A program made the position numbers and the translations under genes. A stretch of DNA of 64,000 nt from HGM11525 sp036307445 (lineage in GTDB: Bacteria; Bacillota; Clostridia; UBA1381): positions 5,683 to 69,682 of the forward strand of contig JAXJXP010000010.1 of the NCBI GenBank assembly GCA_036307445.1. Direction: 5' to 3'. Position 1 is the first letter of the stretch, and the number at the start of each line of letters is the position of its first letter. The notes below the pieces were generated by a model that saw nothing but the letters and a program-made list of their open reading frames with translations, did no database searches and was not told the origin of the DNA. Below, piece after piece: positions 1 through 8,272 of this stretch.

Positions 1-842
1 TTTATTATATCGTCAAGCGAAGTCGCCTGAGGAGTTGCACGAAGTATTCTTGTTACCAGCTCGGGAGGAGCATCAAATACAGAATTAAAAATTCCCAGCC
101 CCTTTACACGCAGCATATACAAAACAATCGCATCAAAAATCTTGCGGTCAAACATTGTAGCATCGTCATAAAGATAGTGAGTTGTTTCGGGGATAAATTC
201 GGAAATATGCTTGTTTTCTTCAAAAATATCTCTGATTGCGTTACCGGATGCAAAACCATTTGATGGTGCTGTGTCGTTATGATGAGCAAACTTTCTCATT
301 AGTGCGTGAGGCTTGATTTTGCTCTTTGATTTGATTATTGATTTTATGTATTCTATGCCTAAGATGTTGTTTGGCTGGTTTATAAGCTCAGCAGGGATTG
401 TTCCTACATAAGCGGACATATGGGCTAATTTATATCCCATTCCTGCACGCAGATTTTCCCTTATGCGCTCGGAAATTTCCGGGGTTTCATTAAGCATAAT
501 CTCTGCAGCACGGGTAAGTGATTCTGTATCTCCGCATTCACTGCCAAACCACAGGGAATTAACAACCTTTAAGGAATCAAGAAGGCTCACTGCGCCTTTG
601 GCAAAAAGCTCGGCAGGCGCCAAACTGTAAACGCACGGCAGCTCTATTACCAAATCCACGCCGCCGAGGACTGCTGCCTTAGCACGCAGAAATTTGTCAA
701 ATGCAGCCAATGAACCGCGCTGAACTACGCTTCCGCTCATTACTGCAACAACAGCATCGCATTCCTCTCTTACTTGTGAAATCTGAAAAGCATGACCGTT
801 ATGAAAAGGATTATATTCGGCGATTATACCACCAATTTTCAT
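1..842 (-). CDS. tmcAL: tRNA(Met) cytidine acetate ligase TmcAL (YlbM), 3' end cut by window edge
   Basis: The reading frame runs leftward from ATG at 842 to the window edge, open for 280 codons without a stop. The N-terminus reads GIIAEYNPFHNGH, the HIGH-like nucleotide-binding motif of the nucleotidyltransferase superfamily, and later blocks QPNNILGIEYI and ASGNAIR are typical of this family. TmcAL activates acetate with ATP to make N4-acetylcytidine at the wobble base of elongator tRNA-Met in Firmicutes. The family is usually about 400 aa, so roughly the last third is outside the window. It is divergent from iscS. Function is from family knowledge; the frame and motifs are seen directly. 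Confidence 0.9.
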   Translation of the reverse strand, partial: MKIGGIIAEYNPFHNGHAFQISQVREECDAVVAVMSGSVVQRGSLAAFDKFLRAKAAVLGGVDLVIELPCVYSLAPAELFAKGAVSLLDSLKVVNSLWFGSECGDTESLTRAAEIMLNETPEISERIRENLRAGMGYKLAHMSAYVGTIPAELINQPNNILGIEYIKSIIKSKSKIKPHALMRKFAHHNDTAPSNGFASGNAIRDIFEENKHISEFIPETTHYLYDDATMFDRKIFDAIVLYMLRVKGLGIFNSVFDAPPELVTRILRATPQATSLDDII

Positions 843-934
843 AAAAAAATACCCCTTGTTAATAATTCATATATTATTATATCAAATAAAAATAAATTTG
901 TATAGTATTATTTTTAAAATAGTGTACATAAATA

Positions 935-963
935 TTGACAAAAAATATGAAATGCGGTACAAT
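935..963 (+). promoter_or_regulatory. Sigma-A-type promoter of iscS-iscU
   Basis: TTGACA at 935-940, a 17-base spacer, then TACAAT at 958-963. This is a near-consensus vegetative promoter about 60 bases upstream of the chosen iscS start. Confidence 0.75.
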
Positions 964-972
964 AATATAGAC

Positions 973-998
973 AACATATGAATAATCGCTCATATGTT
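973..998. promoter_or_regulatory. Inverted repeat in iscS leader, possible operator or hairpin
   Basis: Two perfect 9-base arms, AACATATGA and TCATATGTT, surround an 8-base spacer just downstream of the iscS -10 box, about where the first transcribed bases lie. The position suits repression by a dimeric DNA-binding protein or an mRNA hairpin. The ATATGA...TCATAT layout resembles sites of ArsR/SmtB-family repressors, but no regulator gene lies beside it, so this is inference. Confidence 0.45.
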
Positions 999-1024
999 AT
1001 TGCTATACAAAGGAAGTGATTAAG

Positions 1025-2194
1025 GTGAATAAACCTGTATATATGGATAATAACGCAACTACAAAGCTTGATGGGAGAGTTTTTGAGGAGATGAAGCCGT
1101 ATTTTACCGAGATTTACGGTAATGCTTCGTCTAAGTTTTACGAAACGGGCAGGAAGGCTGAAGCTGCAGTTGCTGATTTTCGTGAAAGAGTGGCGAAAGA
1201 GCTTGGTGCAAAAGCGAATGAGATTTACTTTACCGCATCCGGCTGCGAGGCTGATAATTGGGCTGTAAAGGGCATTGCAAACGCATATAGAGAAAAGGGA
1301 AATCACATTATAACAAGCAGCATTGAACATCATGCGATACTTTCCTCTTGTGAATTTTTGGAGAAAAACGGCTTTGAGGTAACATATCTTCCTGTTGACA
1401 GCGAGGGACGTGTTAAGCCTGAGGACGTTGAGGCGGCAATTACAGACAAGACAATTCTTATCTCGATAATGACTGCCAACAACGAAATCGGAACAATCCA
1501 ACCGATAGCAGAGATTGCAAGGATTGCAAAAGAACATAAGGTGCTTATGCACACTGACGCCGTTCAGGCGATAGGACATATGAGAATAAATGTAACTGAG
1601 CTGGGTGTTGATTTGTTATCTATTTCGGCACATAAGTTCCACGGACCAAAGGGTGTGGGTGCTCTGTACATCAGAAACGGTGTAAAGATTTCAAACCTTA
1701 TTCACGGTGGCGGACAGGAAAGAGGCAAGCGTGCTGCAACTGAGAATGTTGCAGGTATGGCAGGACTTTGCAAGGCGTTGGAGCTTACCAATGCAGATTT
1801 GGATAAAAATATTGAAAAGATGACAAAGCTTCGGGACAGACTGATAAAGGGCATCAGGGACAATATCCCAGAATGCAGATTAAACGGACCCGAAAAAGAG
1901 GACAGACTCTGCAATAATGTAAACTTCTCGTTTAAGTATATTGAGGGCGAATCAATACTTATGATGCTTGATATGTATGGAATTTGTGCATCGAGCGGCA
2001 GCGCGTGTGCGTCAGGTTCGTTAGACCCGTCTCACGTTCTTCTGGCAATAGGTCTTCCGCACGAGATTGCACACGGGTCGTTAAGACTCTCCGTTTCAAA
2101 CGAAACAACCGAGGAAGAGGTTGATTATGTAATAAAAACGCTTCCGCCAATTGTAGACAGATTAAGACAGATGTCCCCGCTATATGAGGGATAA
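1025..2194 (+). CDS. iscS: Cysteine desulfurase, IscS/NifS type
   Basis: A 389-aa PLP enzyme that takes sulfur from cysteine and hands it, as a persulfide, to the IscU scaffold encoded next. The PLP lysine lies in SAHKFHGPKGVGALYIR, and the active-site cysteine is in the long flexible loop SSGSACASGSLDPSHV, the mark of group I enzymes. An upstream GTG at 1016 is in frame, but the ribosome site AAAGGAAG (1009-1016) sits 8 bases before GTG 1025, so 1025 is preferred. iscU follows after 18 bases; the two form a minimal Fe-S assembly operon. No IscR-like regulator is adjacent. Confidence 0.95.
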   Translation: MNKPVYMDNNATTKLDGRVFEEMKPYFTEIYGNASSKFYETGRKAEAAVADFRERVAKELGAKANEIYFTASGCEADNWAVKGIANAYREKGNHIITSSIEHHAILSSCEFLEKNGFEVTYLPVDSEGRVKPEDVEAAITDKTILISIMTANNEIGTIQPIAEIARIAKEHKVLMHTDAVQAIGHMRINVTELGVDLLSISAHKFHGPKGVGALYIRNGVKISNLIHGGGQERGKRAATENVAGMAGLCKALELTNADLDKNIEKMTKLRDRLIKGIRDNIPECRLNGPEKEDRLCNNVNFSFKYIEGESILMMLDMYGICASSGSACASGSLDPSHVLLAIGLPHEIAHGSLRLSVSNETTEEEVDYVIKTLPPIVDRLRQMSPLYEG

Positions 2195-2212
2195 GGAAAG
2201 GAATGACTAAGT

Positions 2213-2659
2213 ATGTATTCAGATAAGGTAATGGACCATTTTGCAAACCCGAGAAATGTCGGAGAGCTTGAAAATGCGAATGCTGTCGGACAGGTCGGAA
2301 ATGCAAAGTGCGGCGATATAATGAAGATTTATATGGATATTGAGGATGATATTGTAAAGGATGTGAGCTTCAAGACCTTCGGTTGCGGAGCGGCTATTGC
2401 AACAAGCTCAATGGCAACAGAGATGGTAAAGGGCAAGACTGTTGACGAGGCTCTTTCTCTTACGAATAAGGCTGTTATGGAAGCTTTGGACGGTCTTCCT
2501 GCCGAGAAGGTACACTGTTCTGTTCTTGCAGAGGAGGCTATCAAGGCTGCTATTGATGATTACAGAAGCCGTAAGGGAGTAAATCTTGGCGACAGTAACA
2601 GCTGCTCAGGTTGCGGTGTTTGCTGCCATAAATGCAATGATGTAGAAGAAGAGAAATAA
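2213..2659 (+). CDS. iscU: Fe-S cluster scaffold IscU/NifU N-terminal type with cysteine-rich tail
   Basis: A 148-aa scaffold protein on which Fe-S clusters are built with sulfur from IscS. The three cluster cysteines (C33 in AKCGD, C58 in FGCGAA, C102 in VHCS) and the conserved Asp35 are all present. Beyond the normal fold, residues 131-141 read CSGCGVCCHKC, five cysteines in eleven residues, which is not part of the standard IscU domain and could hold a metal or cluster. No ORF for HscA/HscB or IscA is nearby, as usual in Clostridia. Confidence 0.94.
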   Translation: MYSDKVMDHFANPRNVGELENANAVGQVGNAKCGDIMKIYMDIEDDIVKDVSFKTFGCGAAIATSSMATEMVKGKTVDEALSLTNKAVMEALDGLPAEKVHCSVLAEEAIKAAIDDYRSRKGVNLGDSNSCSGCGVCCHKCNDVEEEK

Positions 2660-2672
2660 TTTCAATATATAC

Positions 2673-2701
2673 TTGCAAGATTGGAAATTATATGTTAAAA
2701 T
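2673..2701 (+). promoter_or_regulatory. Promoter of the pyrH block
   Basis: TTGCAA at 2673-2678, 17 bases, TAAAAT at 2696-2701. It lies between iscU and the terminator-like hairpin at 2717-2757, so a transcript from it would meet that hairpin before pyrH. Confidence 0.6.
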
Positions 2702-2716
2702 AGAATAAACGTAAAG

Positions 2717-2757
2717 GGGAATACATTTTTAGGCAAAATAATGTATTCCCATTTTTT
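2717..2757 (+). terminator. Intrinsic terminator or pyrH leader attenuator
   Basis: Ten-base perfect arms (GGGAATACAT at 2717-2726, its complement at 2741-2750) with a 14-base loop, followed by ATTTTTT. It may end the iscS-iscU transcript. Because a good promoter lies just upstream, it may also act as an attenuator in a very short pyrH leader. Confidence 0.75.
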
Positions 2758-2782
2758 AAGAAAAAATCCTCGGAGGTTGAAG

Positions 2783-3502
2783 ATGGAAGCTAAATATAAA
2801 AGAGTCCTTTTAAAAGTCAGCGGTGAGGCGCTTGCAGGTGAAAAGGGCTACGGACTTGATGAGGGCACACTTGATAAGGTATCCGAAAGTATCAAAAAGG
2901 TAGTGGATATGGGTGTACAGGTAACTATCGTTGTTGGCGGCGGCAATATCTGGCGTGGCAGAAGCAGCGAGAATATGGATAGAACAAGAGCTGACCATAT
3001 GGGTATGCTTGCAACAGTTATAAATGCGCTCGGACTTTGTTCTGCCTTAGAGAGCTGCGGCGTTGAAACAAGAGTTCAGTCTGCCATCGAAATGCGTGCT
3101 GTTGCTGAGCCGTATATAAGAGGTAAGGCTGCAAGGCACTTAGAAAAGGGCAGAGTTGTAATCTTTGCAGCAGGTACGGGTAACCCGTTTATGTCAACCG
3201 ATACTGCAGCGGCACTCAGAGCTGTTGAAACAGAAGCGGATATTATTCTCCTTGCAAAGAAGGTAGATGCGGTATATGACTCAGACCCCAACCTTAACCC
3301 TGATGCTAAAAAGTATGATGCACTTTCCTTCTCCGACATTCTTGGCAAGGAGCTTGGAGTTATGGACTCAACTGCTGCATCAATGTGCAGGGACAATAAT
3401 ATGTCAATCCTTGTATTTGGACTGGACGACCCTGAGAACATTGTAAGAGCGGTTTCCGGAGAGAGAATTGGTACATTGGTAACAAAAGACGGTACAAGAT
3501 AA
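2783..3502 (+). CDS. pyrH: UMP kinase
   Basis: A 239-aa amino acid kinase-fold enzyme that phosphorylates UMP to UDP with ATP, supplying UTP/CTP. The N-terminal KRVLLKVSGEAL and the glycine-rich VVGGGNIWRGR are the family's nucleotide-binding signatures, and AAGTGNPFMSTDTAAALRA follows mid-protein. A longer in-frame start exists at 2741, but the ribosome site CGGAGG at 2771-2776 and family length fix ATG 2783. It opens the conserved pyrH-frr-uppS-cdsA-dxr-rseP-ispG block. Confidence 0.96.
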   Translation: MEAKYKRVLLKVSGEALAGEKGYGLDEGTLDKVSESIKKVVDMGVQVTIVVGGGNIWRGRSSENMDRTRADHMGMLATVINALGLCSALESCGVETRVQSAIEMRAVAEPYIRGKAARHLEKGRVVIFAAGTGNPFMSTDTAAALRAVETEADIILLAKKVDAVYDSDPNLNPDAKKYDALSFSDILGKELGVMDSTAASMCRDNNMSILVFGLDDPENIVRAVSGERIGTLVTKDGTR

Positions 3503-3514
3503 AACAGAACGGCA

Positions 3515-3613
3515 AAAATTCCGCAGCTTGCCATTTTTCGTGTGTAGGGACCGGCGTCCCCGACGGTACGATTGTACACTGTTGCTGCTCAAAACAACAA
3601 TCTGCGAAATTTT
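3515..3613. repeat. About 100-bp palindromic intergenic element (family B), carrying a GTAG-type repeat
   Basis: Outer arms AAAATTCCGCAG (3515-3526) and CTGCGAAATTTT (3602-3613) are inverted repeats with one mismatch. Inside, the right half (GTAC-N4-GTAC followed by GTTGCTGCTC) matches the element at 13455-13556. A GTAG-hairpin repeat sits at 3543-3570 in the left half. No coding potential is seen. It separates pyrH from frr. Confidence 0.65.
3543..3570 (+). repeat. REP-like element copy 1 (GTAG plus imperfect hairpin)
   Basis: Begins TGTAGGGACCG and ends GACGGTACG; the GGACCG/CGGTAC arms pair with one mismatch. Further copies lie at 8209-8240, 9318-9349 and 19054-19084, all in the same orientation. 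Confidence 0.65.
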
Positions 3614-3662
3614 ATCATATTCTAAAGCTTAATATATTAAAAAGTGGAAAGGAAGTATCATT

Positions 3663-4214
3663 ATGGGCAAGTATCCTGAAATAGAAGAAAAAATGAACAA
3701 AAGAGTGGACGGCTTCCACGGCGAGTTAAAGACAATCCGTGCAGGCAGAGCAAATGCGTCTGTACTTGACAAAATTTCAATTGACTACTACGGCACACCC
3801 ACACCTGTTCAGCAGGTAGGCTCAATCTCGTCACCCGAACCGAGAATGCTCGTTATTCAGCCGTGGGATGCAAGTGTTCTGGGTGAGATTGAAAAGGCAA
3901 TCTTGAAGTCGGAAATCGGCATTGCACCGCAGAATGACGGTAAGGTCATCCGCCTTAACTTCCCGCCTCTTACAGAGGAGAGAAGAAAGGAGCTTGTAAA
4001 GCAGGTTAAAAAGTATTCTGAGGAAGCAAAGGTTCAGGTTCGTAATGTGCGTCGTGATGCACTCGAGGACTTTAAGACCAAGAAAAAGAACTCTGAAATC
4101 ACCGAGGACGATTTAAAGGGTATCGAAAAGGATATCCAGACACTTACCGATAAGTACATCAAGGAAATTGATGATATAACAGCGGACAAGGAAAAGGAAA
4201 TTCTTGAGGTTTAA
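3663..4214 (+). CDS. frr: Ribosome recycling factor
   Basis: A 183-aa protein that, with EF-G, splits post-termination ribosomes. The sequence carries the family blocks LKTIRAGRANASVLD near the N-terminus, the PTPVQQVGSISSPEPRMLVIQPWD region and the C-terminal helical KDIQTLTDKYIKEID segment of the three-helix stalk. Length is normal (about 185 aa). The ribosome site GGAAAGGAAG is just upstream of ATG 3663. Its place after pyrH is conserved across bacteria. Confidence 0.96.
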   Translation: MGKYPEIEEKMNKRVDGFHGELKTIRAGRANASVLDKISIDYYGTPTPVQQVGSISSPEPRMLVIQPWDASVLGEIEKAILKSEIGIAPQNDGKVIRLNFPPLTEERRKELVKQVKKYSEEAKVQVRNVRRDALEDFKTKKKNSEITEDDLKGIEKDIQTLTDKYIKEIDDITADKEKEILEV

Positions 4215-4223
4215 GAATTTATT

Positions 4224-4260
4224 AGGGACTGCCCCTTTTATGAGAAAAGGGACAGTCCTT
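4224..4260. repeat. Long hairpin between frr and uppS
   Basis: AGGGACTGCCCCTTTT pairs with AAAAGGGACAGTCCTT across a 6-base loop, with one mismatch and one G-T pair. It is not followed by a clean T-run, so it looks more like an intergenic palindrome or processing site than a terminator. The GGGACTGTCCC style is, to my recollection, a common intergenic motif in Clostridia. Confidence 0.5.
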
Positions 4261-4290
4261 TGCGCCATTTTTGGGAAAGGAAATCTTGAT

Positions 4291-5016
4291 ATGTTTTTCA
4301 AAAAGAAAATAACAGACAAAATAGATATGACGCGGTTGCCTGTGCATATAGGTGTTATAATGGACGGCAACGGCAGATGGGCAAAGAAGAGAGGCTTGCC
4401 AAGAAGTGCGGGACACAAAGCAGGTGCAGACTCGCTTAAGAAGATTGTAACCGCCTGCAACAAAATGGGAATAAAGTACATAACAGTCTATGCCTTTTCC
4501 ACAGAAAACTGGTCAAGACCGAAGGAAGAGGTAGATTATCTTATGAGCCTTTTGTTGAGCTATCTTCGTGATGCGGAGAACACTCTTGCAGGCGAAAATG
4601 TAATAATCCGTGCCATTGGCTCAAGGGCAGAGCTTTCGGAGGAAATCCAGGAGCAGATTATAAAAACAGAAAAGTTCACTGCCAATAACACAGGCATAGT
4701 GATGAATATTGCGCTGAATTATGGCGCAAGGGAAGAGCTAACAACGGCGGTAAAGGCTATTGTTGAGGAAGGGACAAAATCAGAGGAAATTGATGCAGAC
4801 CTTATCTCGTCAAAGCTTTACACGGCAGACCAGCCCGACCCCGACCTTTTAATCCGTACAAGCGGCGAAATAAGACTTTCAAACTTTATGCTCTGGCAGC
4901 TTGCTTATTCAGAAATGTATTTTACCGATAAGCTGTGGCCTGATTTCGGTGTAAAGGATTTGGAAGCGGCTATTATTGAATACCAGAGAAGAAACCGTCG
5001 TTTTGGCGGAGTGTAA
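4291..5016 (+). CDS. uppS: Undecaprenyl diphosphate synthase (cis-prenyltransferase)
   Basis: A 241-aa enzyme that elongates farnesyl diphosphate with isopentenyl diphosphate to the C55 lipid carrier for cell-wall synthesis. HIGVIMDGNGRWAKKRGLP holds the catalytic Asp in the DGNGRW motif; VYAFSTENWSRP and DLLIRTSGEIRLSNF with WPDF near the end are family motifs. The open frame extends upstream through the hairpin at 4224-4260, but ATG 4291 has a GGGAAAGG site and fits family length. It feeds on isoprenoids from dxr/ispG in the same block. Confidence 0.95.
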   Translation: MFFKKKITDKIDMTRLPVHIGVIMDGNGRWAKKRGLPRSAGHKAGADSLKKIVTACNKMGIKYITVYAFSTENWSRPKEEVDYLMSLLLSYLRDAENTLAGENVIIRAIGSRAELSEEIQEQIIKTEKFTANNTGIVMNIALNYGAREELTTAVKAIVEEGTKSEEIDADLISSKLYTADQPDPDLLIRTSGEIRLSNFMLWQLAYSEMYFTDKLWPDFGVKDLEAAIIEYQRRNRRFGGV

Positions 5017-5032
5017 TTGGGAGGAAAGGGTT

Positions 5033-5842
5033 ATGCTTACACGAATTTTAACCTCGGCAATAGGAATTGTTGTGTTTTTTGCAGCACTGTTTTCGCCGCC
5101 TAAAATTTTTATGCTTGTAATATTTGCGGTTATTGCAATAATGCTTTATGAAATGTATAGTGTATTAAAATGCGGCAAGCTGGTTAACAGCATAGGAATT
5201 ATATCTGCAGCTGTTGCGGCTGCTGCGATGGTGTTAAATATAGGCGTAAATATGTCCGTTGCACTTGTTCCGATTATAATGCTTTACCTTATAGCCGCAG
5301 TGATTTTGCACGGAAAAGTAAATGCGCGGGATGTGCTGACTCACGGCTTTGCAACACTGTTTATAACAGTTTTTATGTGCTATATTATAGAGAACTTTAA
5401 GATGTTCTCGGCACTGGGTGTTTTGTGGGTGTTTGTAATTGCGTGGATAACAGACAGCGGTGCATACTTTGCAGGTGTATTTTTAGGTAAGCACAAATTA
5501 GTACCTCATATAAGCCCTAAAAAGACTGTTGAGGGTGCAATAGGCGGAGTTCTGGCAAGCGTGGTTGCAGGTGTGGTTTACTATATAATACTTGTAAATG
5601 TCGGCAGTAAATTCAGTTGGAGTGTACTTGTTTCGTATGCGGCTATGAGCTTTGTCGGCTCGCTTTTGTCGCAGGTGGGCGACTTTGCCGCATCATGTAT
5701 CAAAAGAGATTGCAATGTCAAGGACTACGGCTCACTTTTGCCAGGACACGGCGGTCTGATGGACCGATTTGACAGTGTAGTGTTTATTGCGCCGTTTGTT
5801 TATTACGCAATCACTCTTATAAATTCAGTTTTTGCAATATAA
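5033..5842 (+). CDS. cdsA: Phosphatidate cytidylyltransferase (CDP-diglyceride synthase)
   Basis: A 269-aa multi-pass membrane enzyme that makes CDP-diacylglycerol, the phospholipid branch point, from phosphatidate and CTP. The C-terminal signature is intact: CIKRDCNVKDYGSLLPGHGGLMDRFDS contains the conserved KR, KD, PGHGG and DR-D positions (residues about 220-245). Hydrophobic segments fill the first 120 residues. The start is ATG 5033 behind GGGAGGAAAGG; the upstream in-frame extension overlaps uppS and is rejected. Confidence 0.95.
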   Translation: MLTRILTSAIGIVVFFAALFSPPKIFMLVIFAVIAIMLYEMYSVLKCGKLVNSIGIISAAVAAAAMVLNIGVNMSVALVPIIMLYLIAAVILHGKVNARDVLTHGFATLFITVFMCYIIENFKMFSALGVLWVFVIAWITDSGAYFAGVFLGKHKLVPHISPKKTVEGAIGGVLASVVAGVVYYIILVNVGSKFSWSVLVSYAAMSFVGSLLSQVGDFAASCIKRDCNVKDYGSLLPGHGGLMDRFDSVVFIAPFVYYAITLINSVFAI

Positions 5843-5858
5843 GGATAAAGGTATAAAT

Positions 5859-7013
5859 ATGAAAATTGAACATAATATATCAATACTTGGGTCAACAGGC
5901 TCAATTGGTACACAAACTCTCGATATTGCAAGGGATAATCCCGAAATCAAGATAAAAGCACTTGCTGCTAACAGCAATATCAAGCTGCTTGAAGAGCAGG
6001 CAAGAGAGTTTAAACCTGTTTTCGTGTCCGTTACCGACGAAAATGCGGCTAAGGAGCTTAAAACTAAGCTTGCCGATACCGATATAAAGGTGATTTCGGG
6101 CGAGGCAGGACTTATAGACGTTGCAACAGCTGACGGAGCGGAAACTGTTGTTACTGCAGTTGTTGGCATAGCGGGTTTAAAGCCGACTATCGAAGCTATA
6201 AATGCAGGCAAAAATATTGCCCTTGCCAATAAGGAAACTCTTGTTACAGGCGGTCATATTGTAACAAAGCTTGCAAAGGAAAAAAATGTTGCACTTTTGC
6301 CTGTGGACAGCGAGCATTCGGCAATTTTCCAGTCCTTGCAGGGATGTCGGGACAGAAACGAGATTAAAAAGATACTTTTAACTGCAAGCGGCGGACCGTT
6401 TTTCGGAAAAAAGAGAGAAGAACTAAATAATGTTACTCCTGCTGATGCCTTAAAGCATCCAAACTGGGATATGGGCGCAAAGGTTACCATAGACTCGTCA
6501 ACCCTTGTGAATAAGGGCTTGGAGGTTATGGAGGCAAGGTGGCTTTTTGATGTTGAAATTGACGATATCGAGGTGCTTGTACACCGTCAGAGCGTGGTAC
6601 ATTCTATGGTGGAGTTTTGCGATAACGGGATAATTGCACAGCTTGGCACTCCCGATATGCGACTGCCTATTCAGTATGCAATCACATATCCATTCCGCAA
6701 GCCGATGAGAAATAACGTGCTTGATTTTGCCAAATATCCGTCACTTACGTTTGAAAAACCCGATACCGAAACCTTTTTTGCTTTAGAGCTTGCATTTTGT
6801 GCAGGACGTGAGGGCGGAATATTGCCAACTGTCTTTAACAGTGCTGATGAGGCGGCGGTAGAACTGTTCTTAAAGGGTGAAATCGGATATCTTGAAATAG
6901 CAGACCGCATCAAAGCGGCTATGGATAATGCACCAAAGGTAGAAAATCCATCCCTTGATGATATTTTTGCCGCAGATAAATATGCACGTGAATTTGTGAA
7001 AAAAATAATTTGA
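5859..7013 (+). CDS. dxr: 1-deoxy-D-xylulose 5-phosphate reductoisomerase
   Basis: A 384-aa NADPH enzyme of the MEP isoprenoid pathway, converting DXP to MEP. The NADPH motif GSTGSIGTQTLD is at the N-terminus; LANKETLV, LPVDSEHSAIFQ and HPNWDMGAKVTIDSSTLVNKGLE carry the metal- and substrate-binding residues. ATG 5859 is chosen because AAAGG lies 7 bases upstream; an in-frame TTG at 5832 overlaps cdsA. Together with ispG two genes later it supplies precursors to uppS. Confidence 0.96.
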   Translation: MKIEHNISILGSTGSIGTQTLDIARDNPEIKIKALAANSNIKLLEEQAREFKPVFVSVTDENAAKELKTKLADTDIKVISGEAGLIDVATADGAETVVTAVVGIAGLKPTIEAINAGKNIALANKETLVTGGHIVTKLAKEKNVALLPVDSEHSAIFQSLQGCRDRNEIKKILLTASGGPFFGKKREELNNVTPADALKHPNWDMGAKVTIDSSTLVNKGLEVMEARWLFDVEIDDIEVLVHRQSVVHSMVEFCDNGIIAQLGTPDMRLPIQYAITYPFRKPMRNNVLDFAKYPSLTFEKPDTETFFALELAFCAGREGGILPTVFNSADEAAVELFLKGEIGYLEIADRIKAAMDNAPKVENPSLDDIFAADKYAREFVKKII

Positions 7014-7029
7014 CCGGAGTTGATAACGA

Positions 7030-8175
7030 GTGCTCACCGCAGTTGTAACAGCTGTAATATTTCTTGTAATGATTTCCATTCACGAGTTCGGACACTTTTT
7101 TGTGGCGAAATTGTGCGGAATAACAGTAAACGAATATGCAATAGGAATGGGCCCTGCTATATTTAAAAAGCAAAAGGGCGAAACTCTTTATTCGGTAAGA
7201 CTTTTACCAATAGGCGGTTTTTGCTCAATGGAGGGCGAGGACGGTGAAAGCGACAGCGAGAGAGCTTTCTGCAACCAGAAGCTTTGGAAAAGATTTTTGG
7301 TTGTAGTTGCAGGGGCGGTTTTAAATGTACTGCTCGGATTTATAATATTTGTGATTATTTCTGCACAAAATGCACCCTTTGCCACGAACACTGTTGAGAG
7401 CCTTGACGAGCGGAGCTATATGTATCAGGCGGGTGTTATGCCGGGCGATAAGATAGTTGAGATAAATGGCAGAAATATTAGCTTTTACCAAGATATAACC
7501 CTCTATAAATCGGAGATAGATTTGGTAGAGGAAGTGGAAATGACCATAAAAAGAGACGGAAAGAAGCTTAAATTCACATTTCCCTTAAGCGAGCTTACAG
7601 GAAATCGTGTCTATAACGAGGCAAGCTTAACAGAAACTACCACCATGAACGGCATAACCGAAACAAAGGAATATGCCTATCAAGACGGGGCTATAGTACC
7701 GCCTGAGATAATAGGCAAGGAGATTCCCGTTTCGGGGATGATGCTTGGTTTTTCGCCAAGGCTTGAGGAGCTTAGCTTTGTAAGTCTTGTAAATGAGGCG
7801 TACTGTAATACTAAGTTCGTTGTAAAGCTTGTTTATAAATCCCTGTGGGATCTGGTAAGCGGAGAAGCGGGTTTGGAGCAGGTTTCAGGTCCTGTCGGAA
7901 TAGTAGACGCAGTAAATACTGCTGTTCATTCAGAGGTAATGCCGTGGCTTAATGTGCTGTCATTGGCGGCACTTCTTACAATCAATTTGGGCGTATTTAA
8001 TCTCTTGCCCTTGCCGGCATTGGACGGGGGAAGAATACTCTTTATGCTATTTGAGCTTGTAAGAGGAAAACCCGTACCACCCGAAAAAGAAGGCGTTATA
8101 CACGCTGTTGGATTGATTTTACTGCTCATATTTGCGGCAATAATTTCGTTTAAGGATATAATGATGTTGATTTGA
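7030..8175 (+). CDS. rseP: Site-2 metalloprotease RseP/RasP
   Basis: A 381-aa intramembrane zinc protease. HEFGHF in the first membrane segment gives the HExxH zinc site, and NLLPLPALDGGRI near the C-terminus gives the third ligand in the LDG motif. A PDZ domain covers about residues 120-200 (AGVMPGDKIVEINGR). In Bacillus the counterpart cleaves anti-sigma factors, signal-peptide remnants and FtsL. Start is GTG 7030 with GGAG upstream. Its position between dxr and ispG is conserved in Firmicutes. Confidence 0.94.
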   Translation: MLTAVVTAVIFLVMISIHEFGHFFVAKLCGITVNEYAIGMGPAIFKKQKGETLYSVRLLPIGGFCSMEGEDGESDSERAFCNQKLWKRFLVVVAGAVLNVLLGFIIFVIISAQNAPFATNTVESLDERSYMYQAGVMPGDKIVEINGRNISFYQDITLYKSEIDLVEEVEMTIKRDGKKLKFTFPLSELTGNRVYNEASLTETTTMNGITETKEYAYQDGAIVPPEIIGKEIPVSGMMLGFSPRLEELSFVSLVNEAYCNTKFVVKLVYKSLWDLVSGEAGLEQVSGPVGIVDAVNTAVHSEVMPWLNVLSLAALLTINLGVFNLLPLPALDGGRILFMLFELVRGKPVPPEKEGVIHAVGLILLLIFAAIISFKDIMMLI

Positions 8176-8181
8176 GCAAAT

Positions 8182-8245
8182 AAATTTTGTGTCTTACCAT
8201 TTTTTTGATGTAGGGGCCGGCATCCGCGACGGTCCGTTTGTGCAA
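8182..8245 (+). repeat. REP-like element copy 2 with a family B left half
   Basis: The GTAG hairpin core is 8209-8240 (TGTAGGGGCCGG to GACGGTCCGTTTG). The stem GGGCCG/CGGTCC keeps pairing through a G-U wobble where other copies have A-U. Bases 8182-8207 (AAATTTTGTG, then CTTACCATTTTTTTG) match the left half of the elements at 3515 and 13455, so this copy looks chimeric. Confidence 0.65.
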
Positions 8246-8272
8246 TGCTTTTTTTGAGAAAGGGATAGAACA

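Noticed and set aside
914..1579. 221-codon open frame on the minus strand over iscS
   Set aside because: Its predicted protein is Cys/Phe-rich without motif, and it lies opposite iscS whose family match is clear. It is a shadow frame.
4204..4290. Longer uppS start at 4204
   Set aside because: It would translate through the hairpin at 4224-4260 and overlap frr; ATG 4291 has a ribosome site and gives the family length.
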